Shown here piece after piece: positions 34,406-43,426 of a stretch of DNA of 64,000 nucleotides. The translations under genes were made by a program, and so were the position numbers. The number at the start of each line of letters is the position of its first letter. The stretch's first letter is position 1. Source of the stretch: Arthrobacter nitroguajacolicus_D (GTDB lineage: Bacteria; Actinomycetota; Actinomycetes; Actinomycetales; Micrococcaceae); NCBI RefSeq assembly GCF_031455195.1, contig NZ_JAVDSH010000007.1:1-64000 (forward strand), written 5' to 3'. Below the pieces are notes generated by a model, which did not search any database, had not been told where the DNA came from, and saw only the letters and a list, made by a program, of their open reading frames with translations.

Positions 34406-35083
34406 TCAGTCGTCGAGAAGTCGTGACAGGAGCTTCCGGTGCTCCGCATGCATGAGGTGGCTGGCCATGATGGCGGCCCGGTAGTCACCGTCGAGGATCC
34501 CGGCAGAGATCGCCTCGTGCTCGTCGAGCAGATGGGCGCCCATGGTGTTCGCGCGCGGGCTGAACTGGATACTGCGAAGGATTGACTCGTAGGCATCGTC
34601 GAACAGCTTTAGGAGGTGCTCTGAGCGCGCCGCCGCGACGATGGCTCGATGTAGGGCGACATCCGCCTCAATGGTGTTCGCGCCAGTGGCTACGGCGGCT
34701 CGTAGGTCGTCGAGCGCCGCGCGGACGGCTGTCATGCCCTCCTCATCAACGCCGGTCGATTCGGCTACGCTGAGTGCCCCGCTTTCCAGAACTTCGCGCA
34801 TCCGGACGATGTCGATAAGCCCGTGGACGTCGAGTTCCTGCTCCTCTTCTCGGTGAGCGGTGGAGATCACGAAGGATCCCCGTCCCATCTGCGACTCGAT
34901 GACTTCCATCGCCGCGAGCGTCCCGAGGGCTTCACGAATCACCGGCCGGCTCACGCCGAACTCGTCAGCGAGTACCCTCTCGGACGGCAGGCGGGTGCCG
35001 AGCGTGTACTCGCCGCGACGAATACGAGTGAGAAGCTCGTTGGCCACACGGCCACGCTGCGTGCCGCTGTGCTGATCGATCAG
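34406..35083 (-). CDS. FadR-subfamily GntR regulator
   Basis: About 215-226 residues. The GntR head is VANELLTRIRRGEYTLGTRL, then PSERVLADEFGVSRPVIREA and MGRGSFV. The FCD domain has DIVRMREVLESGALSVAA-like helices, DVALHRAIVAAA and LLDEHEAISAGILDG, with Asp/His metal ligands. The start is uncertain: a CTG at 35083 has GGGGG upstream, and a GTG at 35047 is the first standard codon. Upstream sequence in frame lies beyond the terminator and is not coding. It probably represses the aminotransferase and MFS genes and may bind the TGGTCTTACCA site at 36555. Confidence 0.75.
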   Translation of the reverse strand: MIDQHSGTQRGRVANELLTRIRRGEYTLGTRLPSERVLADEFGVSRPVIREALGTLAAMEVIESQMGRGSFVISTAHREEEQELDVHGLIDIVRMREVLESGALSVAESTGVDEEGMTAVRAALDDLRAAVATGANTIEADVALHRAIVAAARSEHLLKLFDDAYESILRSIQFSPRANTMGAHLLDEHEAISAGILDGDYRAAIMASHLMHAEHRKLLSRLLDD

Positions 35084-35145
35084 CTTGTCCCCCTGACGCT
35101 CGAATGAGTTCGGTGAAAGCCTATCGGATGCCTTTTCTATGCGAA

Positions 35146-35191
35146 GAGGCGGTTGCGCGTCATGGCCGAGTGGGCTGCGCGCAACCGCCTC
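35146..35191 (-). terminator. 14-bp stem-loop terminator of the aminotransferase gene
   Basis: GAGGCGGTTGCGCG and CGCGCAACCGCCTC pair perfectly around an 18-base loop. It lies 15 bases past the stop of the aminotransferase gene and shows that the FadR gene has its own promoter. Confidence 0.65.
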
Positions 35192-35205
35192 AGCGGATGG
35201 GTTGC

Positions 35206-36528
35206 TCAGATCGCGGCGAGCACGTCCCGCAGCGCCTCGCGGTAGAAGTCGACGTCCGCTTCGGTCATCGGCGTCGAGAGGCACCCTGTTCCGCGCAGCA
35301 TGAGGTTCACGCCACGGTTGAGCAGTCCGAGTCGCACCGCCGACCACAGAGCGTGGTCGGACTGCAGGTGACGGGCGAGCGAGTTCACCGGTTCGTGGTT
35401 GATGCTCACGTGGAACATGGACCCGAAACCGTTGATCTGCACGGTGCGACCAACCCGAGCGAACTCTTCGACAGACGCCTGGGCGAAGCCGTCGCGAAGG
35501 CTCTTGAGGCGGTCGTACTCCGCTTCGTCATATGCGCGGATCGCGGCAAGCCCTGCCTGAAGTGCCACCTGGCTCGCGGTGAAGGTACCGCTCTGCGGCA
35601 TCGGTGCGTCCGCGTTCGTCAGCGCCGACATCAGCTCTTTGCGTCCGCCGAAGCCCGCCAGCGCGAAGCCGCCGCTGATGATCTTGCCGACGGTGACCAG
35701 GTCCGGCTTCACGCCGAAGATCTGCTGGGATGCGCCGTAGCTTGCCCGCAGTCCCTGGATCTCATCCAGCAGGACGAGTGCCCCGTGCGAATGTGCCTGC
35801 TCGAAGATGGAGTCAACGAAGTCATGAGTTGCGGTTACTAGACCGTTGTTGCCGAGGAACGGTTCGAACACGACGACCGCGATCTCGTCGCCCCACTGAG
35901 AGAAGGCGTTCGCAACTGCGGCCGGGTCGTTGTACACGGCGGTGATCGTCGACACGTCGTCGAGGCCAGCGGAGCTGGGCTGAGCTGGCCGGGCGGATCC
36001 CGGTGCCAGCGCGGTCGTGTTCCAGATGTCCTGGACAAGACCGGCCTCGGAGCCGTGGAAACCTCCCTCGAACTTCAGGACGCGCTTGCGACCAGTGAAG
36101 GCACGGGCAACGCGAATCGCGTACTGCAAAGCCTCCGAGCCGGTGGTAGTGAACCGGATGACCTCAAGGGTGGGGATGCGACAGCGGAGCTCGTTCGCAA
36201 GCTCTGCTTCTTCCACGCTCGGCGTGCCCAGGGCCTGACCCGTCTTCAATGCTGCCTCTGCGGCGTCGGCGGTGGCCTTGTGACCATGGCCGTGGATGAG
36301 GCTGGTGTAGTTGTTGATCAGATCGAGGTACTCGTTGCCGTCCAGGTCATGGAGTCGCGCCCCGACGCCGTGCGAGGCGTAGAACGGATATGGCGGGTAC
36401 GCCATCGTTCCTCGGGACACTCCGCCGACGATGGTTCGGCCTGCCGCTTCGAATGCGGCACGCGACCGCGGCGTGCGCGCGATGTACCGCTCCCGCTCCC
36501 CAAGCACCAACGTCTCAATCGTATTCAT
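35206..36528 (-). CDS. Class III aminotransferase, glutamate-1-semialdehyde aminomutase-like
   Basis: A 440-residue PLP enzyme of fold type I, class III. GSEALQYAIRVARAFTGRKR binds the phosphate. VVFEPFLGNNG and LVLLDEIQGLRAS hold the Asp for the PLP ring nitrogen, and VTVGKIISGGFALAGFGGR holds the Schiff-base Lys. The closest well-known relatives are HemL-like aminomutases, but the catabolic setting (FadR regulator, MFS remnant) makes a transaminase for an omega- or beta-amino acid more likely than tetrapyrrole synthesis. The substrate cannot be read from sequence. ATG 36528 follows GGAGAG. A FadR-type operator lies just upstream. Confidence 0.85.
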   Translation of the reverse strand: MNTIETLVLGERERYIARTPRSRAAFEAAGRTIVGGVSRGTMAYPPYPFYASHGVGARLHDLDGNEYLDLINNYTSLIHGHGHKATADAAEAALKTGQALGTPSVEEAELANELRCRIPTLEVIRFTTTGSEALQYAIRVARAFTGRKRVLKFEGGFHGSEAGLVQDIWNTTALAPGSARPAQPSSAGLDDVSTITAVYNDPAAVANAFSQWGDEIAVVVFEPFLGNNGLVTATHDFVDSIFEQAHSHGALVLLDEIQGLRASYGASQQIFGVKPDLVTVGKIISGGFALAGFGGRKELMSALTNADAPMPQSGTFTASQVALQAGLAAIRAYDEAEYDRLKSLRDGFAQASVEEFARVGRTVQINGFGSMFHVSINHEPVNSLARHLQSDHALWSAVRLGLLNRGVNLMLRGTGCLSTPMTEADVDFYREALRDVLAAI

Positions 36529-36554
36529 AGGCTGCTCTCCTTGACTTCTTCAAC

Positions 36555-36565
36555 TGGTCTTACCA
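36555..36565. promoter_or_regulatory. FadR-type operator TGGTCTTACCA
   Basis: TGGTCTTACCA fits the FadR-subfamily consensus TNGTNNNACNA exactly and lies 27 bases upstream of the aminotransferase start. It is overlapped by a wider CTGGTC/GACCAG dyad. The regulator encoded at 34406-35083 is the likely ligand. Confidence 0.6.
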
Positions 36566-36637
36566 GTATGACCAGTTTACTGCTGCACCACAAGCTTCGA
36601 GCGAGAACGGAAAGGACGAAGAAAGTGACCTACCTGT

Positions 36638-36780
36638 CAGACACCGAAGTCGGGTTCCCCGATGGGCCGGCCTGCGTCGCGGGCAGCGACGTGTTTGGCG
36701 ACGGTGTGGTGCGAGCAGCCCGCGAGCTCCGCGGTGGCGCGCAACGACGCGGTCAGATTGTAGGCAGGAAGACTCTTCTA
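36638..36780 (-). pseudogene. IS21 istA N-terminal fragment
   Basis: On the minus strand SLRATAELAGCSHHTVAKHV followed by AARDAGRPIG is the helix-turn-helix of IS21-type IstA transposases. The frame ends in a stop at 36638, and the catalytic part and istB are absent. It abuts the IS110 relic. Confidence 0.7.
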
Positions 36781-36789
36781 TGCTCTGTG

Positions 36790-37832
36790 TCAAGCCATGA
36801 TTGTCTGCAGCCTCCGATAGAGCTGGCGTGCGACATACCGTTTTAGGCAGCGCTGGATCTCACGTCGGTTCATCCCCTCGGAGGTCCGGCGCTCAGCATA
36901 GGCTCTGGTTCTCGGGTCGAACGTTCGCCGTGTTCTCGCGATGACGTCGAGTGCGCGATTCAGCTGGCGGTCGCCGTTGCGGTTGAGCCTGTGTCGTGTG
37001 GTGTTTCCGGAGGACGCGGGGATGGGGCAAGCGCCGACGAGGGCGGCGAAGGCGGTTTCGGAGCGGACCCTGCCGTGATGTGAGTAGGCTGCGAGGACCA
37101 GGGCCGCAGTCACCGTCCTACCCCGGCTTCGTTTTGCAGTCCAGGAGCGAGTTGCTGAACCAGTTCGCCCAGGAGCGCTTTGTTTTCCTTCAGCGAAGCG
37201 GTCGAGGCCAGTATTTCCTTGGCGAGTCGGCGGGCTTCGTTTCTTGCCACTGCGACTTGGATGGGGTCTGCGGCTCGCGGCCGCCAGGCGGCAACGATCT
37301 GCGCGTCCGACAGTGCACGCCGTGCATCAAGACCCAAGTCGGTCGTCCGGACCAGTGCGTTCAGCGCGTTGCGGTTGATGGTTCGTGCAGTGTCCAAGCG
37401 TCGCCTTGCGGCCAGGATTACTGTCAGTGCTTCGTGGGTTCCTTCGGCTTGCGGCCGGACAAGCCGGGCGGGGTCTAATGTGAGCGTAGCGCGGGCTGCA
37501 GCGGTGGCATCGATGGCGCCAGACTTGCCCCTGCTTCCCCGGGAGCCGCGCCGGGGCGGCCGGGCTTCAACCACGTTCAGTCCGCTGCTGGTGAGTGCCC
37601 TGGTCAGGGCGGCGCCGTAGGACTCCGCCTTCGATTGCGACGAGGACGGAACGCTCTGGCCCGCCAGCACGGTGTATCCACGCAACAGCTCTGTTGATGC
37701 CGGCTTCACTTGCCGGAAAGGTTTTGGTTTCCGCGATAGCTCCAGTTCTGGCCGCCATCAGGCGTAGGTGTGGGTGCGGGAGTGAGTATCCACTCCGACA
37801 ATGAATTCGTAGGTTTCCGCCACCATTGTCAT
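36790..37832 (-). pseudogene. IS110-family transposase, broken by frameshifts
   Basis: The pieces in order are FIVGVDTHSRTHTYA (first Asp of the DEDD site), INRAVAWIHRAGGPERSVLV, the long middle part ESYGAALTRALTSSGL to LVQQLAPGL, and the Transposase_20 end ETAFAALVGACPIPASSGNT to LNRALDVIARTRR. They lie in different frames, with breaks near 37760, 37620 and 37115, so no active transposase is made. IS110 elements lack clear inverted repeats, and none was seen. Confidence 0.85.
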
Positions 37833-38437
37833 GCGGCTGGGCTCCTTCACGTAGTCGGTACCTGCGCGGTGCCAGTCCGGCTGGAGCTGCGTTGAGGCAC
37901 TTCTCTAACGGGTCACGGAGTTCCCTACCTCGGGGAGCCCGGACAATCTTCTATCAGGCCATCAGCGCGGGCGGACCGGCGCAGGCCCCGTTCTGGGGTG
38001 GACGAGTCTTGCTAAAGGCACCAAACCACTTGAGGGTTCGGGCCAGAATTTCCATGAGTCACACCCCGGAGGGGCCTGCACCAGCCTCCCAGCCAGCACC
38101 AGACCTGCCAAGACCATTAGAGAATTTCCATGATTTCTCCGTCAGAACTCATACAGGGCCTCTTCCTGGTTCGCTTTTGATGCGCTTAGACACCGTCATC
38201 CAATCCCGGTGAGAGGCCCCCGCCGCGCATAAGGACGCGGTCGGTTCAGTAAGGAAATGAGCAGATCTCATGACCACCGGCGTGCTAGCTGCTTCATTGA
38301 GGCATTTGCTTGAAGTTACCGACCAAGGAGGGGCGGCACGCCGGGGTCTCCTAAGCCATCACCTCATAAGGGTTGGCCGGCGAAGCCGTAAGGGCAGGAG
38401 CCATCAAGGAAGCTGGAAGCAGAATGGCGCCCTGCTG
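37833..38437. other. Gap with no supported gene
   Basis: The sequence between the IS110 start and the small membrane protein has short open frames only. Part of it should be the upstream end of the IS110 element. Confidence 0.4.
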
Positions 38438-38644
38438 CTACAGGGGCAAAATCATAAATACGACCGCAGCAGCGGCAACCAGGAAGGCAGCGCTTTTCGC
38501 CGATATGCCATGAACGGCAGGGGCTTCAGACAGCATGCCGCGCCCGCTCCTTTGATGCCGGTCAGCAACTCTCCCCATCCAGAAGAGCGCGCCCGCCAAA
38601 AGAAGCAGAATCAGCCCAAACCCAAAGCTAAAGTCCCTAGTCAT
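38438..38644 (-). CDS. Small two-TM membrane protein
   Basis: A 68-residue protein with hydrophobic segments FGLILLLLAGALFWMG and AAFLVAAAAVVFMILPL around a basic loop (RVADRHQRSGRG). The even spacing of two TM segments and a GGTGG site before ATG 38644 argue for a real gene. It lies alone between the IS110 relic and the transaminase. Function unknown. Confidence 0.4.
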   Translation of the reverse strand: MTRDFSFGFGLILLLLAGALFWMGRVADRHQRSGRGMLSEAPAVHGISAKSAAFLVAAAAVVFMILPL

Positions 38645-38833
38645 TACCACCGCTTTTCATCCTAAGACTCCTGCCTCCTCCACCGCCGGGCCCGGAGGCT
38701 GGCAGCTCTGCGGTTAGCCGTTCATTTCTGTCATTTATCGATGACCCTCGCCGGACGGGAATCTCGCTTTCCATCCAATAAGGGATTACCGGAATTGTAT
38801 GTAAGACAAGACTCGTTGTACCCCTGTCGATGG

Positions 38834-39778
38834 CTATCCCGCGTCGTGTGACGGTCTTCCAGCACCATAATCCGCAAAGTCGACATAGGGGACCTCGTCG
38901 GTGTAGGCCGCGTCGGTGTGCATGTCCCAGTACATGTCGCGGATAGACAGGGTCACGTCGCCAGGACGGCCGCTCCCGATCTCGTGATGGTCGACGTAGG
39001 TGATCGGGATGATGCCGCCGGCCGTGCTGGTGAGGAAGACCTCGTCAGCCGTCTGGAGCTCGCTGACAGCCAGCGTGTCGACCTTGGTCGGCAGGCCGAT
39101 CTTCTCGGCGATCTCGAGGACGCTGCGGCGCGTGATCCCCTCCAGCACCCCGTACTCCGGGGTCCGCAGGGTGCCGTTGACCAACGCGAAGACGTTGTAT
39201 CCGGGTCCTTCGGTGACGTTGCCGTCACCATCGAGCAGCAGCGCCTGGAGCGAGCCGCGGTCATAGGCCTCCAGCAGCGCACGCGTCATGTCGCCCCATT
39301 GGTGACTCTTGACCGTCGGGTCGAAGGCCTTGGTCGAGTTGCGCTCCGTGTTACGGGCCACGGAGACGCCGACGCCCTCCAGCTGCTGCTCAGGCGACAC
39401 GATCCACACGTACGGCATCGCGTAGGCGTACATCCTGGGCACGAACTTGCGGACATCACGCTCACCGGGCGTGGGCACGCCTCGGGTGATGGTGAACCGG
39501 ACGAACGACTCGCGCAGACCGGAGTGCGCCACCAGATCCATCAAGATTTGGCGGATCTCGTCCTTGGAGTGCGGAGGCTTGATCCGAAGGCGCTCACATC
39601 CGCGGAACAGCCGCTCGATGTGGTCGTCGAGCCTGAAGAAGCGGCCGTCCCAGACCCCGACGACGTCGTACGTGCAGTCCGCCCGCTCGAACCCGACATC
39701 GGCGAGCGGGATGCGAGCCTCCCCGATGGGCACGAGCTCGCCGTCGACGAACGCGGATCCCGACGATATGTTTGCCAT
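38834..39778 (-). CDS. Class IV PLP aminotransferase, (R)-selective amine transaminase-like
   Basis: A 314-residue fold-type IV enzyme. FRLDDHIERLF and SFVRFTITRG line the active site, and DPTVKSHQWGD holds the PLP Lys. LLLDGDGNVTEGPGYNVFAL binds the cofactor phosphate side, and STAGGIIPI closes the C-terminal loop. The run from PTPGERDVRKF through YAYAMPYVWIVSP resembles the (R)-amine:pyruvate transaminase known from Arthrobacter. D-amino acid or branched-chain aminotransferase are the alternatives. ATG 39778 has AGGAG nine bases upstream; the frame is open further up but does not look coding. It is the second gene of an operon with the LLM oxygenase. Confidence 0.85.
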   Translation of the reverse strand: MANISSGSAFVDGELVPIGEARIPLADVGFERADCTYDVVGVWDGRFFRLDDHIERLFRGCERLRIKPPHSKDEIRQILMDLVAHSGLRESFVRFTITRGVPTPGERDVRKFVPRMYAYAMPYVWIVSPEQQLEGVGVSVARNTERNSTKAFDPTVKSHQWGDMTRALLEAYDRGSLQALLLDGDGNVTEGPGYNVFALVNGTLRTPEYGVLEGITRRSVLEIAEKIGLPTKVDTLAVSELQTADEVFLTSTAGGIIPITYVDHHEIGSGRPGDVTLSIRDMYWDMHTDAAYTDEVPYVDFADYGAGRPSHDAG

Positions 39779-39937
39779 CTTCTGTTGCTCCTTTTCTTTT
39801 CCGACCGGCCCCGAGGTAGGCCCTACGCGCCCACAGGACGTGAGAACTGCTGGATGACGGTCATGCAGACTGCGCTGGGCCGGGCGAGACCGCGGCAAAC
39901 GCCACGGTTCACGCTTGGTCTCCGCCCGGCCGGCAGA

Positions 39938-41056
39938 TCAGACGACCGACGTGGCCCGGGCTCCGACATCTGCGAGCCGAGGCATGACCTCGGTTCCGAG
40001 GAGCTCGAGGTTGCGCCGGTAGGGCTCCGGGTCGTTGAGGTACTCGTGTGCGAGCGACACGACCGAGCCGAAGCCGCCCACCTTTTCGTCCAGCTCCTTG
40101 ACCTTGGCGACGACGGTGTCCGGCGAGCCGACTAGCCAGAAGTGGTCGACGAGCCAGTCCAGCGTCAGGTCGTCCATCGTCATCCCGGGGTCGAGGAACA
40201 GCTCCCCGAGGACCGCGCCGCCGCTCGTCTTGGCGGTCTTGAACACGGGCAGGATGTGATCTCGCCACGTCTGGCCGGCCTGGCCGTCGCGCACGAGGCG
40301 GCGTGCCTCTTCGTCGGTCTCAGCCACGAAGACGTCGCGGAGGATGCGCCAGCTGCGCCGGCTCGGCGTGAATCCCGCCTCGACGGATGCGGTGGAGTAG
40401 GTCTCCCAGTGAGCATTGAGGACGTCGACGCCCACCTGCTGGCTCATCGGGGTGAATCCACGCTGGGCGGCTTCGATGAAGGTGGGCGAGTTCGCCTGCA
40501 TACCGGTGAGGAGCACCTCGGGCGGGGTGGAATCGAACGGAGTCAGGTGTGGGCCGCGCCACTGCTCGGTGTACTCGGGCATCTCGGCGTTCCAGTACTT
40601 GCCGTCGATGCGCCACGGCCCCTTGCGGTTCCAGACCGCGTCGATGATGTCCAGCGCTTCTGAGAACATCTCGGCGTTGTTGCCACCCGTGTCGAACAGC
40701 TGGGCGTCAGTCGGGAACGAACCGGGCGCGAAGCCGGCGATGTAGCGGCCATTCGTCATGTTGTGCAGCCATAGGAGCCGGCACGCTAGGTTGACCGGGT
40801 TGTGGTACGGCAACAGGTGCGCGGCGGCCCCGAGCTTGATGCGCTTGGTGCGCTGGGAGGCCGCCGCGATCATGATGTCGGGCGCGGGTGACGGCTCCAC
40901 GCCGATCGTGTAGTGCTCCGCAAAGAAGATCTCGCTCAGTCCGTACTGGTCTGCCCACTCTGCCAGCTGGAGGTCCCAAGCGATCACCTCGCTGGCGGTA
41001 CGGCGCCCCTCGCTGTAGTCGGGGCTGTACGGCGTGCAGAAGAGGCCGAAGTCCAT
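39938..41056 (-). CDS. Luciferase-like (LLM) flavin-dependent monooxygenase
   Basis: A 372-residue TIM-barrel protein of the bacterial luciferase superfamily. LAEWADQYGLSEIFFAEHY, IMIAAASQRTKRIKLGAAAH and NGRYIAGFAPGSFPTD are core strands with the FMN site, and VDHFWLVGSPDTVVAKVKEL is the typical closing motif. These enzymes use reduced flavin and O2 for oxidation or C-N/C-S cleavage, and need a flavin reductase such as the one at 31857-32369. It heads the operon with the transaminase and faces the GntR gene across two regulator boxes. Substrate unknown. Confidence 0.85.
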   Translation of the reverse strand: MDFGLFCTPYSPDYSEGRRTASEVIAWDLQLAEWADQYGLSEIFFAEHYTIGVEPSPAPDIMIAAASQRTKRIKLGAAAHLLPYHNPVNLACRLLWLHNMTNGRYIAGFAPGSFPTDAQLFDTGGNNAEMFSEALDIIDAVWNRKGPWRIDGKYWNAEMPEYTEQWRGPHLTPFDSTPPEVLLTGMQANSPTFIEAAQRGFTPMSQQVGVDVLNAHWETYSTASVEAGFTPSRRSWRILRDVFVAETDEEARRLVRDGQAGQTWRDHILPVFKTAKTSGGAVLGELFLDPGMTMDDLTLDWLVDHFWLVGSPDTVVAKVKELDEKVGGFGSVVSLAHEYLNDPEPYRRNLELLGTEVMPRLADVGARATSVV

Positions 41057-41136
41057 CGGGATCCTTCCTTTCCTCGCTGTGCGAGTGGTTCGTCACCCTT
41101 GACGCTCATCGAGCGTCATCGAGTCAACGCGAATAA

Positions 41137-41149
41137 ATTGTTCGTCAAT
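41137..41149. promoter_or_regulatory. Regulator box A: ATTGTTCGTCAAT
   Basis: A 13-base near-palindrome 81 bases upstream of the LLM gene. The identical sequence occurs before the APC permease gene at 50988-51000. It is a likely operator of the divergent GntR regulator. Confidence 0.6.
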
Positions 41150-41212
41150 TCAAACATCAGCAATGGGGGGTGTCAAGGGTGTGAAAGCAACGAAACCGCC
41201 CACCACGAAATC

Positions 41213-41222
41213 GTTGGACAAC
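41213..41222. promoter_or_regulatory. Regulator box B: GTTGGACAAC
   Basis: A GTTG/CAAC dyad with GA centre, 20 bases before the GntR start, which would allow autoregulation. It has the same core as the other boxes of this cluster. Confidence 0.5.
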
Positions 41223-41241
41223 AGATCCACCGAGGTAAACT

Positions 41242-41925
41242 GTGGCCATGCCTCCATCCAAAGTCCTTCCGCCACCCCTGCCAGCAGTCCACCGCGTGTC
41301 CAGCGTTGACGCAGCAGCCGTGGTGCTTCGGGATCAGATCCTCGACGGACATCTGCGGCCAGGGTCTCCGCTCCGGGAGGCCGATCTGTCCTCGCAGCTG
41401 GGTATCAGCCGGCACACGCTGAGAGTGGCGCTGACGAACCTGGCCCACGAGGGCATCGTCAACCTCGAACCCAATCGCGGCGCCTTCGTCCGATCCCTCA
41501 CCGCGGAGGACGTTCGCGACTGCTATCGCCTCCGGACCATCCTGGAGCTGCAGGCGGTGCGCGGACTGTCGGGGAACATCGCGGCGCTGGCGCCAGCACG
41601 CGAGGCCGTCGGCCGCCTGGTCGGAACACCGGTAGACGCGGCGTGGAGCGTGAGTCGCGAGGCCGACCTCACCTTCCACCGCACACTCGTCGACGGTCTG
41701 GGCAGCGCGAGGATCTCCCGCACCTACGACTCGCTACTGAACGAGCTGAGACTGTGCTTGCTCCTGGAGGATTTTCCGTCCAAGGACCAGCAGGCCAACG
41801 CCGGCCACCACCTCCGGATGCTCGAAGTCGTCGAGTCCGGTGATGTGGAGGCAGCCGTCGCACTGATGACCGAGCATCTCGAGGTGTCCTGCGAAGAGTC
41901 AATCGCCGCGCTCCGGACGTCATAG
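41242..41925 (+). CDS. GntR-FCD regulator of the amine/alcohol cluster
   Basis: A 227-residue protein. The winged helix is LRDQILDGHLRPGSPLREAD, then SSQLGISRHTLRVALTNLAH and LEPNRGAFVRSL. The FCD domain has DCYRLRTILELQAV, DLTFHRTLVDGL and HHLRMLEVVESGDVE, with the usual Asp/His ligands. GTG 41242 follows GAGG six bases upstream; ATG 41248 is possible. It is divergent from the LLM/transaminase operon. The ATTGTTSGWCAAT boxes before four other transcription units suggest it controls the whole cluster, probably as a repressor released by a pathway metabolite. Confidence 0.85.
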   Translation: MAMPPSKVLPPPLPAVHRVSSVDAAAVVLRDQILDGHLRPGSPLREADLSSQLGISRHTLRVALTNLAHEGIVNLEPNRGAFVRSLTAEDVRDCYRLRTILELQAVRGLSGNIAALAPAREAVGRLVGTPVDAAWSVSREADLTFHRTLVDGLGSARISRTYDSLLNELRLCLLLEDFPSKDQQANAGHHLRMLEVVESGDVEAAVALMTEHLEVSCEESIAALRTS

Positions 41926-42081
41926 TCCCTCCTCGTCCGCCCAGACCACTCTCGCCGCCAGAGAGCAGTCGGGGACACACGTCGGGCGACGTGTCGACCG
42001 GCGCACCGCGTCGACGACGCATCCGATGCGCCTCTCCGTCATGGGCGAGCCAGCTCGTCGGCGCACCCCCGGGGAATCATG

Positions 42082-43191
42082 TCAAAATGCCTGCCTGGGT
42101 TGTTTCGTGGAATCATTTGGTTTTGCCCGGATGACGGGCTGGGGTCTGGAGGCCTGTTTAGCGGTCGTCAGCGTCAGAAGTTCGGCGCGGAGTGCCTGGA
42201 TCTGACGCTGAATGGCGGCCGGGTTCAGTGGTTTGTTCTCCCGCCGTAGCCGTGTCTTCACGTCCCGGGCGACGGTGCCGGCGTCGGCAGCCGCTGGAGC
42301 GCCCATATCCGGTTCAACAGCTCCAGCTCGGCGGCGGTGTCGTAACGGTGGTAGCCGACGGTCTGGCGGACGATGTGCCAGTTCTTCTGCTCTACGTGGG
42401 CCCGTCATTCTTGTTCCCGGACCGGGACCGGGTGAACGTCAGGTTCTCCTGTTGGCACCAGATCAGCAGCTCCCAGTTGATGAACTCCGAGCCGTTATCG
42501 GAATCGATGCCCAGGATCGGGAACGGGAACGCGGCGGTCGCGTCTTTGATGGCGGCAAAGACCCAATTCTGGGCCTTGTTCCTGACCGATCTGGTTTCAG
42601 TCCAACCGGTGGCAATGCCGGTGATATCCAAGGTGAAACAGAATTCGCCCCTGATGTTGCCGCCTTCGTGGCCGACGAGATCGATCTCGACGAACCCCGG
42701 CACCGCGTCGTCCCACTGGGCCCAGGTCCGCATCGGGATGGAGTCCTTCAGCAGTGTTCCGGGCTTGGTGTGGGACCGGCCCCGAGGATCCAGTTTTTCC
42801 CGCTTCGCCTTGAGCCGGCGGTCAATCGTCGCCGGCGCTATCTGTAGCAGCAGCACCGCAGTGCCGTCGTCGATCTGCAGCTTGTTGAACCGGTGCAGGC
42901 GTGGCACCAGGTCCGGCAGGGCGGCCGCGAGCAGCCGTCCGGACGGGGTCCCCTGCACTGCCCAGCAGAACCGCAACGCCTCGATCACCGGCTCCCCGTA
43001 GAGCGGCGGCCGCGGCGCCCGGGGCCCGGCAGTTTTCAACACGAGCGCCAGCCGCAACGCCTTCCGGGCGTGGTCCCGGTGCCAGCCCGTCATCGCGCAC
43101 AGAGCTCGTCCAAAACCTGCTTTTTCGCCGCCCGATCCGACCTGACATAGCGGGTGGCAATCGCCTTGGTGACGGCCCTGCGTTCACTCAT
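42082..43191 (-). pseudogene. IS481-like/integrase-core transposase, frameshifted
   Basis: From ATG 43191, MSERRAVTKAIATRYVRSD begins a transposase with an HTH part (GWHRDHARKALRLALVL) and a DDE integrase core: VEIDLVGHEGG gives the first Asp, GIDSDNGSEFIN the second, and the third acid follows RSGNKNDG. One break lies near 43095 and another near 42405, after which the end continues in other frames to 42082. It is inserted between the GntR gene and the first dehydrogenase. No clear inverted terminal repeats were found by eye. Confidence 0.8.
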
Positions 43192-43348
43192 CGAAAGCTC
43201 CATGGCTCACACTGCCGAAGCGGCGTACACCACTCCCGGCGGACACGCTGCCACGCGGGCATTCTCGAATGATTCCTCGAATACCGCTACGCGGGCATCT
43301 TTGATGAGTCAACGCGCACCCTTGACAACCCACTTTCTGGATGATTGT

Positions 43349-43361
43349 ATTGTTGGACAAT
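43349..43361. promoter_or_regulatory. Regulator box C: ATTGTTGGACAAT
   Basis: The most symmetric of the boxes (ATTGT, TGG, ACAAT), 65 bases before the zinc dehydrogenase start at 43427. A TTGACA at 43322-43327 may be the -35 element, which would place the box over the promoter. Confidence 0.6.
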
Positions 43362-43426
43362 CAGTGCTTGAGCTCATCGTTGTGAGCGCGCGGATTGCAC
43401 CGACACCACCGATCGAAAGGACTGGC

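Noticed and set aside
38918..40135. 405-codon + strand open frame
   Set aside because: It runs antisense across two well-identified enzymes (transaminase and LLM oxygenase) and the gap between them.
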